NCBI GenBank assembly: GCA_025769875.1
Contig: JAGFNK010000166.1
Location: 1-64,000 of the forward strand
Origin: Russula earlei
Lineage: Eukaryota; Basidiomycota; Agaricomycetes; Russulales; Russulaceae
Direction: 5' to 3'
Length of the DNA: 64,000 nt
Part shown: positions 54,698 to 64,000 of the stretch, piece after piece
Position numbering within the stretch: position 1 is the first letter of the stretch
Layout of the letters: every line of letters begins with the position of its first letter
Position numbers and translations under genes: made by a program
Notes under the pieces: model-generated
What the model saw: the letters and a program-made list of their open reading frames with translations, nothing else
Database searches by the model: none
Told to the model about the DNA's origin: nothing

Positions 54698-57600
54698 TCA
54701 GCCTGCGTGGCGAAGTCCCATCTCGCTGGAGAACTTTTCATGCTTTTCTCGAGCAAGTCCTTTGGTCAAAACATCAGCAGTTTGGTCCTCAGTGGGGATG
54801 TACTGAAAGCAAAGCTCCTCGCTTTCAACTTTGTGCCGCAAAAAATGATGTCGGACTTCAATATGCTTGGTCCTGTCGTGAAACTCGGGGTTCCGCGTGA
54901 TGGCTATTGTGGACTGGTTGTCCACATGAAGAGTGGTTGGAGAGTGAAGGTTTGTCCCTAGTTCACTCAGCAAGCGTCTGAGCCACACTAACTCTTTTGT
55001 AGCATGCGCGGCGGCGATATACTCGGCTTCAGTGCTTGAAAGAGCAACTGAGCTTTGTTTTTTCGAACTCCAGCTGATTGCTCCTCCTCCCAGCATGAAT
55101 ACAAAGCCTGATGTGGATTTGTGGTCATTCACATCACTGGCCCAGTCTGCATCGACGAAACCATGCAAAATGGTGCCACCAGGGACTCCTTGTTGAAAGA
55201 CAAGCTGGTGAGTGCTGGTGGCTCGGAGGTATCGAAATGCGCGATCAAGTGCACGCTGGTGTTCAGGTCCTGGGTTCGCAGCGTGTCAGCCAAGGGCTGC
55301 CACAGTGTATGCAAGGTCAGGACGTGTACCAAGCATTGGGTACATAAGTGCACCAATAGCACTTTGGTAGGTTTTGGCGTTGATCTCAGGCGAGGTAAGC
55401 TTCATTAGATGCTCGTTCGCAAGTGTTGGTGTGCTGATGGGGCGCGCGTCAGCTTTGCCATACTTCTCTAGGATTTCATTGATATATTTTTCTTGAGAGA
55501 GGGCCATCCAACCAGCATCGCGATTCCATGTGATTCGCATGCCCAAGATCCAGGAGATGTCACCAAGGTCGGTCATCTTGTAGTGCCGTTTCAGGGCTGA
55601 TTTGTCTTTGTTGATGGTTTCCATAGATTTAGATGCCATTATGATATCATCAACGTATAAGGCGATGATGGAGAGGTCTCCATCATGTGTGCGTGTGAAG
55701 ATGGCGTGGTCGGCCTCCATGCGTTGATAACCCATGGAGCTGAGTTTGCCTCGGATGTCTTCGTACCAGACGCGGCCGCCTTGTTTGGTGCCATACAGGG
55801 CTTTGATGAGGCGCAATACCATGCCTTCGGGGATGTTGAAACCAGGTGGGGGTTCCATAAATATTTCTTCTTTTAGTTCCCCATTGAGGTATGCTGATTT
55901 AACGTCCATCTGGTGGACTTCTAGGTCACGTTCAGCGGCAAGAGCAAGTACAGTACGAAGGGAGGCGAATTTCGCAACAGGCGCGAACGTTTCGTCATAG
56001 TCGATCCCCTCGACTTGTGTGAAGCCCTGCGCTACAACGCGGGCCTTATATTTTTGGGTGGAGCCATCGGGCCCCCGCTTGATGCGGAATACCCATTTAC
56101 TTCCAACGACCTTGCAATCTTTGGGACGTGGGGCGATTTCATATACGCCCATGCGCTCAAATGAGCGTCTTTCTTCCTCGCAAGCCACTTCCCACTCAGC
56201 AGCGTCTGGACGTGCCATGGCCTGAGCATAGGTGCGTGGGTCATTCATGGTGATGTCTAGGGCTGCATTGGCATGTTCTGTAGGACGCTTTCGTGAGCCA
56301 TATGAGGTTACAGAGTAGTGCGGATCATCATCACGGATCGGTGCGTGGAGTGTGTGTTTCGGACAGGAAGAGATAGGCTCAGGTGGAGCCGGGGGTTGTA
56401 TGGTAAGTGTTTCTTCGACTTCACTTTCACTTTCTGATAGAGCTTCGGACAGGGGAGTTTCAGTTTGCGGAGTAATAATAGGTTCATCTGCTGTGTCCAT
56501 GTTGTCCGTGTTGTCAGTTTGGATGATAACACGTTCAAAGGATTTGACTGGGCCCCCTTCATCGAAGATGACGTCGTGTGACTCCAGGAAGCGGTGTGAA
56601 GGTCGATGTATCAGATGGTAAGCTTTGTGGTTTTGGGCATACCCAAGGAACATGCACACTAATGACTTTGCAGCCAATTTGCTACATTTTTTGGTCGGGA
56701 TGTGTACGAACGCGCGGGAGCCAAAAACACGGAGGCGGGAAACATCAGGTTTGTTTCCGCTCCAGGCTTCTTCTGGTGTGATGTCTCCAAGTGCACGTGT
56801 TGGAGAGACGTTGTGCAGAAGGGCAGCATGTTGAAGTGCGACATACCAGAACGATTCTGGTAGGCCAGCATCGCTCAGCATTGCACGGACCTTGTCAAGT
56901 AAGGCGCGGTTCATGCGTTCGGCAACACCGTTGTGCTGGGGGGTGTCGGGCGTCGTAAGTTCTTGCCTGATCCCCTTGCTTTCCAGATGGTTTTTGACTT
57001 CATGGCCAATATATTCACCTCCTCCATCACTGCGAAGAACTTTCATGCGGTGGCCGGTTTCCAGTTCAGTGCGTGCAATGAATGCTTTGAGGTGGCGTGC
57101 GACGTCACTTTTGTGGCGTAACCCTTCGACAAACACTTTTCGAGATTTATTGTCTGTGAAGGTGACGAAATACTCGAAGCCTTTGTGTGAGCATGTTGGC
57201 ATCTTTCCACAGACGTCTGAGAAGACGCAGCCAAGCACTGTGTTGGCGCGCATTTCCGTGGACTTTTGGATGTCAAGGCGTGTTTGTTTGCCTTTGATGC
57301 AGGGCTCACAGAGTGTGGTAGGTGCGCTGTTTGAGATTTCCATTCCTTTCACCATCCCTTTTCTGACCATGCGCACTACAGTGTCGACGTTAAGGTGGCC
57401 TAATCGACAATGCCAGGTGTCGATGTCAGCTTTGGAGGCTGTGCAACACGCGATTAAGGCAGTCTCGTCTGTGGACTGCATGTCTTCACCCTCGGCAGGG
57501 AAGCTTTTGACGCGTGCGATCCGGGCTGTTTCTGGGGTGACAGTTCTCATGTTCATAACATAGAGTTTTCCCTGGATTTGCCCATTGCAGGTGAGCATTC

Positions 57601-58885
57601 CCTTTTGGTTGAATAGCTGACAACTTTTCCCAGTGAAATGGATATCAGCGCCACACCGAGAGAGTTGGGCAACTGATAGAAAATTTCCGTTTAGCTCTGG
57701 GACAAAGAGTACGTCGCGGAGTATGGCATTGTGCCAGTGTCCGTTTGCATTCATGCGGACAGGGATGCGCCCGAATCCAGTGGCATGGATGACACTGTCA
57801 TCACCCAGAGTGATGCGCATTGGCAGCGTGAGGGTGGAGAAAGTGGAGAACCACTCGCGGTTACAGCTCATGGTGCGTGATGCACCAGAGTCGACTATCC
57901 AGCAATACTGACTGGGCTGTATAGTGTGTGCTCAGAGAGCGAACGCGGCATTTGGATAGGAAGATGGGTCTGTGGCGATTGCACTGAAGAGTTGAACGTC
58001 ATCGCTGGTTGTCTCAGCAACTGCAACCTTTGCAGACGAGGAGGTCGCCGCAGCAGTGGAGGCAGGTGTGGCTGCCTTTGCTTGCTCCTTCTTCAATTTC
58101 CGGCATTCCTTTACGTCGTGGCCAGGGATATTGCAGTGAGTGCAATGTTTAGTCTTATCCTTTTGCTTATTTTTTCCCTTTGCTTTCTTAGCGGCTTTGG
58201 CGAAGAACACGGTGGCGCTTGTTCCAGAAGCGTTCACGCGGCGTTGCTCTTCGTTGATGATTTGGGATTTGATGAAATCAGTGGAGATTTCGGAGACTTT
58301 AGTGGTGCAATGGATGGTTTTAAGAGTGGCCATGGAGTCCGGGAGTGTTTGAAGGAGGATGTACGCGAGGAGCTTGTCCTCGATTGAGAAACCGAGTGTG
58401 GCAAGCGTTCGCGAGCAGCGGAGCAGCCTGTTGAGTTGGGGTTCAACGGGTTCGTCCTCGGACAGTGTGCCTCGGAATAACTCCTCTATGAGGTGAGTGA
58501 TGCTTTGTTCACCAGTGCCTTCATAGCAGGCTGACAGCTTGTCCCAGCATTCTTTGGCTGTTTTGGCATCAAGGACGGAGTTCAGGGGCTCGTTTTTTAG
58601 CGTTAGGCATATTTGAGCGTGTGCCTCGCGGTCTCGGTAAAGCCAGTCTTCGGAGCCAGTGGGGTCGCTGCTTGGGTTGGGTTTGGTGTAGGTCCCATCA
58701 ACTACTGTCCAGAGTTCTCGAGTTTTGAGAACTGTTCGGATGCGGAACTTCCAGAACTGGAACTCGGTCCCTTCGTCATCAAGGAAAGGCACGTCATAGT
58801 GGCGCGAGTTGGCCTTTGAGGTAGTTTTCACGGCTCCTGCAGAAGGGGCATTTCCGCTGTTTGGCGGGGATGTACTGGTACTCAT
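54698..58885 (-). pseudogene. Copia-2 Gag-Pol with two in-frame TGA codons
   Basis: One frame from ATG 58,885 to 54,698. Gag residues 1-317 include the knuckle CTHCNIPGHDVKEC. A TGA at 57,932-57,934 follows NAAFAL, then the frame continues with the protease (CWIVDSGASRTM), GAG-pre-integrase, integrase (VFSDVCGKMP, RSDGGGEY, HNGVAERMNRALL), reverse transcriptase (WVFRIKRGPDGSTQKYKARV, ALYVDDIIMA). A second TGA at 55,286-55,288 (VAALG*HA; Copia-1 has VAALGRHA) precedes RNase H (GFVDADWASDVNDHKSTSG, STEAEYIAAAHATKE). Both are explained by CGA-to-TGA. Readthrough of the first, at the Gag/Pol border, cannot be excluded but the second would remove RNase H. Confidence 0.92.
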
Positions 58886-58966
58886 TTGCTATGATGTTTT
58901 GTTCTTAGTTCTGGGTGTGTTTAGATGTCGACTTGTTTTGTCTAGAGACGCTCAGGTCTCATAATC

Positions 58967-59214
58967 TGTAGCGAATACTCAGTCTTATTGTAGAAGACTA
59001 TATTAAGGAGTGTTCTAACCTGTAGCGAATACTAAAGGAGTAATTAGTTACATGTGCGAAGTAAATGAGTGTGTGACTGACCTCAGTCTTATTGTAGAAA
59101 ACTGAGGGACGAGAAAATTCCATAAAACGAACTATATACATTTGCGCTTGTTTGTCACGCGCCACGTGAGCACATGACTGACTCGTCACGCTGTGGCTGG
59201 CCACAACTCCAACA
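58967..59214 (-). repeat. Copia-2 5' LTR
   Basis: 248 bp counterpart of 54,443-54,690. Confidence 0.93.
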
Positions 59215-59359
59215 ATCTTATCAGTAGCTGATTACGCGTTGTAGTATAATTTTTATTAGGTAAATATGACACAAGTTTCATCTCACAGAAACTGAATATA
59301 ATTTTTATTAGATCTATTACGATCTAATCTACCTTATCACTGCACGATTCAACAATGCT

Positions 59360-59834
59360 TGACTTGTCATGTCTGCGATATGGGTGTGCAAATGAATGTG
59401 GCTAAAGTCAGCCTTGGACACCTGCTAATCGCGGATCCCGTGGTAGTTCAAGGATTCCTCGACGGGGGGTGATTGCAATTGAGGATTTACTATCACTGGG
59501 GCAAGTTAGGAAGCGAAATCACCTGCAGGGAAGAACAGAACAGGCGACGGACACCTCACTACTGATGCGTGGTAGGTTACGGTTCTCGTCCGTTAAGTGA
59601 AACAGAGAGGAGCGGGGAGCTGCCGGCCCGTGGGTAATTCCGGACCTTATCCCAGACCCACGCTCAATCTTAACTGATGAGCTTTCGCCTGTGAGTCGAG
59701 CGAGGTTCACCATGCCTGAAGTGACTAACCTTCGCATAGTCCTATTCGGCGACTCCGTTATCACATCTCCTCATTATGTACTGGCTTCATCCAGTCATTA
59801 TTGCATTGTACCGCACGCTCCTCGACTATGATCT
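59360..59834. other. Shared region upstream of partner gene and F-box gene
   Basis: 59,366-59,570 is repeated in reverse at 21,480-21,700 (GTGATTGCAATTGAGGATTT, TAGTAAATCCTCAATTGCAA) and starts again at 63,919. It lies between divergent genes, so it probably holds their 5' regions. No gene is seen. Confidence 0.55.
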
Positions 59835-59912
59835 GTGGTCCCTGCCGAGCCTCGTTGGGAGCACGTCCTTGTGAGCATCGCCAAGGTGTGTCTTTATTGC
59901 GGAGTGTCCATA

Positions 59913-61316
59913 ATGACCACTGACCAGTCGATTTTAGACCGGGTGACAATCAACACGCTCCCTGATGATGTCCTAGTGGAAATATTCCATTTCTATGTGA
60001 ATCACTGGAGCGTAGAGACAAACGGATGGCATACACTGGTCCATGTGTGTCAAAGATGGCGACATGTCGTTTTTGCATCGCCATGTCGCCTGAACCTGCG
60101 CCTTGAGTACGTTGGAAAGAGACCGATGTCTGAGATGCTGGACGTTTGGCCAGCCTTACCTGTGGAGATAAGACATGGTTCCTACTTGTCAAAGTCCTGG
60201 TCCTGGGAAAACGTAGCTGTTGCCCTCGAATCTGAGCACCGCCATCCCATATGTCAAATCATCTTATTTCACATTCCGACATCACATTGTGAAAGATTGG
60301 CCGCAGCGATGCAGAAACCGTTCCCGGAGCTGACATCTCTGCGGTTTGAGGCAGACGACAACACTGTGACTTCCCTTTCGGATTCGTTCTTGGGTGGATC
60401 CGCCCCACTTCTGCGACGATTCTCATTGTGGAATTGTCCGTTTCCAGGAACTCCAAAACTACTTTTGTCTTCCAATCAACTTGTCGTGCTTGACCTTTGT
60501 CAAATCCCCAATTCTGGTTACATTTCTCCCCAGGATTTGGTCACCGCCCTGTCGGTCATGTCCAGACTTGAATCCCTTTGCCTTGAATTCCGATCCCCTC
60601 TATATCCGGCAAGTCGACCTCCGCCTCCGCTCACACGCTCTGTCCTCCCTGCTCTCACCGGACTTACGTTCCAAGGCGTTCACGAGTACTTGGAGGACTT
60701 ACTGGCCCAAATCGAGGCTCCCCTTCTCAGCACACTCGAGATAACATTCTTCATGGACATCGACTTCGTCCTCCCACAACTCCACCGGTTGATAAGTCAA
60801 ATAGAATCGTTCAATTCATGTGACAGAGCAACTGTGCGCACTTCCGATCGTGCAATTCGATTCACAGTTTACAGAAAATCACCTCAGCTTCCGACGCTCA
60901 CCTTAGCAATCAGCTGCAGAGAGTTGGATTGGCAGCTTGCATCGCTGGCCCAGGTCCGCAGCTCGTCCTTTCCCTTTCTCTCCACTTTGGTACACCTCGA
61001 CATCGTGGATTATAATGTTCCTCAATCACACTGGAAAGATGACATGGAAACCACTCAATGGCTGGAACTCCTAAACCCGTTCACTGCTGTGAAGGATCTA
61101 CGCATAACCGATCAAGTTGCACGACATGTTTTCCAAGCCCTGGAAGAGCTCGTGGGAGAAAGAGTAACAGAAATCTTACCCGCGCTCCAGAACATTTTTT
61201 TGGAGCGCCTCGAGCCTTTGGGATCAGTTCCGAAATATATTGAAGGATTCGTCGCCGCGCGAAACCTCTCTGGTCACCTTGTGGCTGTCCACCGTTCGGA
61301 AAGGACCCGTCGATGA
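59913..61316 (+). CDS. F-box/LRR protein, cassette 5
   Basis: 467 codons from ATG 59,913 (MTTDQSILDRVTINTLPDD). The longer N-terminus of copies 2 and 4 is closed here by a TGA near 59,827. F-box at residues ~8-60 (LPDDVLVEIFHFYVNHW, WHTLVHVCQRWRHVVFASPC), leucine-rich body (LLRRFSLWNCPFPGTP, LLLSSNQLVVLDLCQIPNSG, LVTALSVMSRLESLCLEF, GVHEYLEDLLAQIEAPLL) and conserved end (VFQALEELVGERVTEILPAL, EGFVAARNLSGHLVAVH). Intact. Likely SCF adaptor. Convergent with the partner gene at 62.6-63.9 kb. Confidence 0.86.
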   Translation: MTTDQSILDRVTINTLPDDVLVEIFHFYVNHWSVETNGWHTLVHVCQRWRHVVFASPCRLNLRLEYVGKRPMSEMLDVWPALPVEIRHGSYLSKSWSWENVAVALESEHRHPICQIILFHIPTSHCERLAAAMQKPFPELTSLRFEADDNTVTSLSDSFLGGSAPLLRRFSLWNCPFPGTPKLLLSSNQLVVLDLCQIPNSGYISPQDLVTALSVMSRLESLCLEFRSPLYPASRPPPPLTRSVLPALTGLTFQGVHEYLEDLLAQIEAPLLSTLEITFFMDIDFVLPQLHRLISQIESFNSCDRATVRTSDRAIRFTVYRKSPQLPTLTLAISCRELDWQLASLAQVRSSSFPFLSTLVHLDIVDYNVPQSHWKDDMETTQWLELLNPFTAVKDLRITDQVARHVFQALEELVGERVTEILPALQNIFLERLEPLGSVPKYIEGFVAARNLSGHLVAVHRSERTRR

Positions 61317-62600
61317 GTTCTTTATGATCCCCATGTAATAAGCATCTGATATCATTTACCTTTTGTGCGATTTGACTCGAGTCACTCTAGTTACTGTACT
61401 GTAAGGATACCCTTGCGGCGTTACGTGTGAATAGGATCGGAATCGCCCTACCGGAACGCGCCCGTCGACGCGCACACACACACACACTATCTCTTTCCTT
61501 CCCTCTCTCGCTTGCACACACTCCCGCCGCCTCGACCGTCCACGCGAGACGCATGCGCACATCGTCAACGCCCCCGCCTTCGCCTATATGCCGACAAAAC
61601 CCCAAAACGAAAGGCCGAAGAATATCGACCGACGCCCCCGCCCTCGTTTCCAGTGAACGGCATTTCCTCCTCCCTTCCCGCCTGTCCAACCCTGTTCCTT
61701 TCTCATCTTAGTGACTTTTCCTTTCCTTCTAGTTAGATCCTCGTATCGTTCGTTCTCGACCACGCGCGCGCCACGTTCGTCTCGCGTTTCAGCGTATTTG
61801 TCTTACTCTTCTCTCTTTCTCCTTAGCTACCACTTAGTCTTTTCATGTATATAGGTTTGCCTCTACCTTCGAGTACGGTACATGGCATACGTACCCCGCC
61901 CATACCTATCGAACAGAAACCGTCCCCCCTCTTCCTCTCCTTTGTCTACCCATAGTCACGCCCACCCTTAACGCAATCAAAGGCACGCCAACGTGTCTGT
62001 CTTCAGTGCCATCACTCAGATCTCGTTCTTCTAACCTCTTGTGATACCTTGAATCCAATGCAGAACACGAATCCTGTTATATATCTGTTGATGTTTTCTC
62101 CAAGCATGCGCTCATGCTCACGTCCCTTGTAAATTCTATCAACATCATACAGTTCTTCAGGCACGCACACACAGCATGACACTGCATCGGATATGAATAC
62201 AAGTCTGATAAATCACGACAATACATCCACATTGATATCTCTGACACCAGAGGAACATCCACTTCCATCGCTACACCCACCCACGTTGGTTCACGAATGA
62301 GGGAGCAGTCTATCGACAAGCCAACCGCAACCTGCAAAAGACGGAAGAAAATGAGGTGTAAATGAAGGGCCACAGATGGGAAGAGGGAGTGACAGAAAAC
62401 ACACGTAAATGAGTGTGGTACACTATGATCGCAGCGCTTGCTGTCACCTTGGTCACCGCTACGCCGTCAGCCTGCGTGGTGTTGTTCCATTTGCGGCTTT
62501 GAATCTGGCTTCGACATGTCGATGTTAGGCATTGCCATTGCCGGTCCTCCTCCATTACAAGTTTCGGGAGTTTTACCGGTGCAGATGTTGTGTATTCATT
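61317..62600. other. Cassette 5 spacer with CA microsatellite
   Basis: Same order as 51,501-52,830, with a shorter (AC)n run at 61,473-61,488. Part of the cassette 4/5 segmental duplication. Minus-strand piece SRKWNNTTQADGVAVTKV (about 62,460) recurs at 52.7 kb and may be the last exon of the partner gene. Confidence 0.55.
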
Positions 62601-62668
62601 GCTTTTGGGAACACCTGGCTATGGCGAAGGCGGCGCGACCGACCCACTCCCAGAGACCACCGTACGAG

Positions 62669-63920
62669 CTAGGGCGCATTACGGCCATCCAAAGCTGTGT
62701 GTAGGGAACTCGCATTAATGCTCGTGTCAATTCCTCCAGGTACGTCCCACGAACGTTCGATCTCCTCCCGCTCCTTCGCTCTATCCTTCTTCGCGACATT
62801 TTGCTGTTCTGCTGTCGCCGTTCGAAACGCGTCGAAGTCACTGAGGTCGCCTGTGTCAGCAAAGTTGAGCTTGCCGATATCATCTAATAGAGCAAGCGGG
62901 TATGGCCATAGCGACGAGTCCCAAGTCACAAGCGCATAGGTTGCGGGAGAGGTGTCGTTGCTAGGAAGAAATACGGATGAGACAGCGGAGGGATTGGTCA
63001 CCGATACACACAGGGCGGGGCAGGTTTGGGATGAGCTTGTATTGACGGTGTAGATGATGCTGATGTTGGTAGAACAGAAGGTGCAGAGTGATAGGATAGC
63101 AGAGGGGGAACAGGAGTGTAAGACACCTTCTCGGATGATATGAATTCACGTGGCAAAGGGCGCAGCATGACGCCCTCCAGCTCGTGTATCTTGGCATGAT
63201 AGGCGTGTGTCTGTGGTCGTTCGTTGATCTTCCGCTTACCACTGCTATCCTCGTCTTGGAGATGTAACGATACCACGCTACTCGCGCGACTCGGTGGCGT
63301 GCCAAACAGCACAAAGATCACGTCCTGCGTCGGAATCAGGGGCACCTGCCGGTGGGGATCCGTCGGCCATGGAGAGTGAATGAGTAACATGAGATGTCGA
63401 AGGCGGGGATTGAGCCTGCGCACGGAGGAGGAAATGTCCTCGAGCGGATGTGCTGCAGCAAACGCGAGGCATGTCATCAGTAACAAGGGATACTATCACG
63501 CCGTAATCAGTGGAACAGGCCATGTCGAATTTCGTGCCGACAGCTCATAATTTAGGCAAGGCGGAGGACTGACATGTCATCCTTAGACGATGACAGGGTC
63601 GACCGTGGTCTAGAGTGTGCGCGCGTTGACAGCGATGTAGTCCTTCGAACACAGGCATGTTTTGGAAACTGTGATAAAGATGCACGCAAAGACGCCCTTG
63701 CATAGATTATGAATTCATTCACAATGAACATGAACAGTGAGACAGACATACAGGCGAGACAATCATCACGAGGAGCAAACAGAAGACATATACCCACGGA
63801 GAAGGCGGCTTCACGTACAATGCCCAACTATCGCGTAGAACAGCAGCTGCTATTCCTATCATTCTCTATCAAGGGAGCACTCTGCACACGTCGTATCATC
63901 GTCATCGGGTGACTGGCCAT
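62669..63920 (-). pseudogene. Cassette 5 membrane-protein-like partner gene
   Basis: Minus strand contains TQDVIFVLFGTPPSRASSVV, HLQDEDSSGKRKINERPQ, ISSEKVSYTPVPPLLSYHSA, NPSAVSSVFLPSNDTSPATY, SLWPYPLALLDDIGKLNFAD and KKDRAKEREEIERSWDVPG, close to the cassette 4 copy. The first exon (VREAAFSVG at about 63,790) is present but the FVGWIHN exon is damaged. The tail (62,669-63,001, about 110 codons) is the longest conserved open part. Confidence 0.5.
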
Positions 63921-64000
63921 GTCTGCGATATGGATGGGTGCCAGTGTGCGAGGGAATATGGCTAGAGTCAACGTTGTAACAAATTGGACACTTGCTAATC
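63921..64000. other. Start of another shared upstream region
   Basis: CATGTCTGCGATATGG... repeats the 59,366 sequence, suggesting a further F-box cassette beyond the window. Confidence 0.5.

Larger units (their letters stand above)
54443..59214 (-). mobile_element. Copia-2: Ty1/copia element, older, with two nonsense codons
   Basis: 4,772 bp, 248-bp LTRs (54,443-54,690 and 58,967-59,214) differing at 7 positions by my reading, all transitions and 6 of them at CpG; duplication ATCTT at 54,438-54,442 and 59,215-59,219. The primer-site sequence GATTATGAGACCTGA and purine tract CTGAGGGGGCG are like those of Copia-1, although the LTR sequences of the two are otherwise different. Confidence 0.94.
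54148..59354 (+). repeat. Solo LTR D carrying a nested copia element
   Basis: TGTTGAGACAAAGAG...GATTCAACA with duplication ATGCT at 54,143-54,147 and 59,355-59,359. About 430 bp once the nested element (54,443-59,214) and its duplication are removed. It sits between cassettes 4 and 5. Confidence 0.9.

Noticed and set aside
1..64000. CRISPR-like arrays
   Set aside because: Repeats are LTRs, MITEs and gene duplicates; there is no array of regularly spaced short repeats, and the genome is fungal.

Overview
This is a window from a filamentous fungus, most likely an Agaricomycete (mushroom-forming basidiomycete). The evidence is short 50-90 nt introns with GT..AG ends, a large F-box/leucine-rich family of the kind expanded in Agaricomycetes, an Hsp104-type chaperone, a GOT1 homologue and a RAD6-type E2, all embedded in Ty3/gypsy and Ty1/copia retroelements. 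There are no operons, tRNA, rRNA or CRISPR features that I can support.

Left third (1-21,390): a retrotransposon graveyard. A minus-strand Ty3/gypsy element (bases 1-9109, called Gypsy-C here) is followed by a copia gag relic, a decayed copy of a host membrane-protein gene, a plus-strand gag region and the 3' half of a chromodomain-bearing chromovirus. Solo LTRs of four families (A, B, C, D) are nested in these and in each other, mostly with intact 5-bp target duplications, so insertion order can be read directly. This block is strongly CpG-depleted, and its nonsense codons are repeatedly TGA where the family has an arginine (CGA). The depletion stops abruptly at about 21,390.

Middle (21,390-39,400): an inverted F-box/membrane-gene cassette carrying a GOT1 gene fragment; an apparently intact, very young copia element (25,442-30,235, identical LTRs) nested inside the LTR of an older opposite-strand copia; then a stretch with degenerate or partial host genes that keep their introns (nucleoside hydrolase, Hsp104/ClpB, a conserved fungal protein, RAD6/UBC2-type E2) and a head-to-head pair of MITE-like elements forming a 1.16-kb palindrome. 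This stretch is flanked by inverted TAGTGCTGTC ends with GGCTCG-type subterminal repeats, which suggests, but does not prove, a gene-capturing DNA transposon.

Right part (39,400-64,000): a tandem array of cassettes, each made of a plus-strand F-box/LRR gene facing a convergent minus-strand multi-exon membrane-protein-like gene. Four cassettes lie here (F-box starts 39,757, 45,355, 49,914, 59,913) and the fifth, inverted one is at 21.4-25.3 kb. The fourth and fifth are separated by a solo LTR D (54,148-59,354) that itself holds a second copia element (54,443-59,214), which is older (7 LTR differences) and carries two CGA-to-TGA stops. The F-box genes are likely SCF ubiquitin-ligase substrate adaptors; most partner-gene copies look frameshifted.
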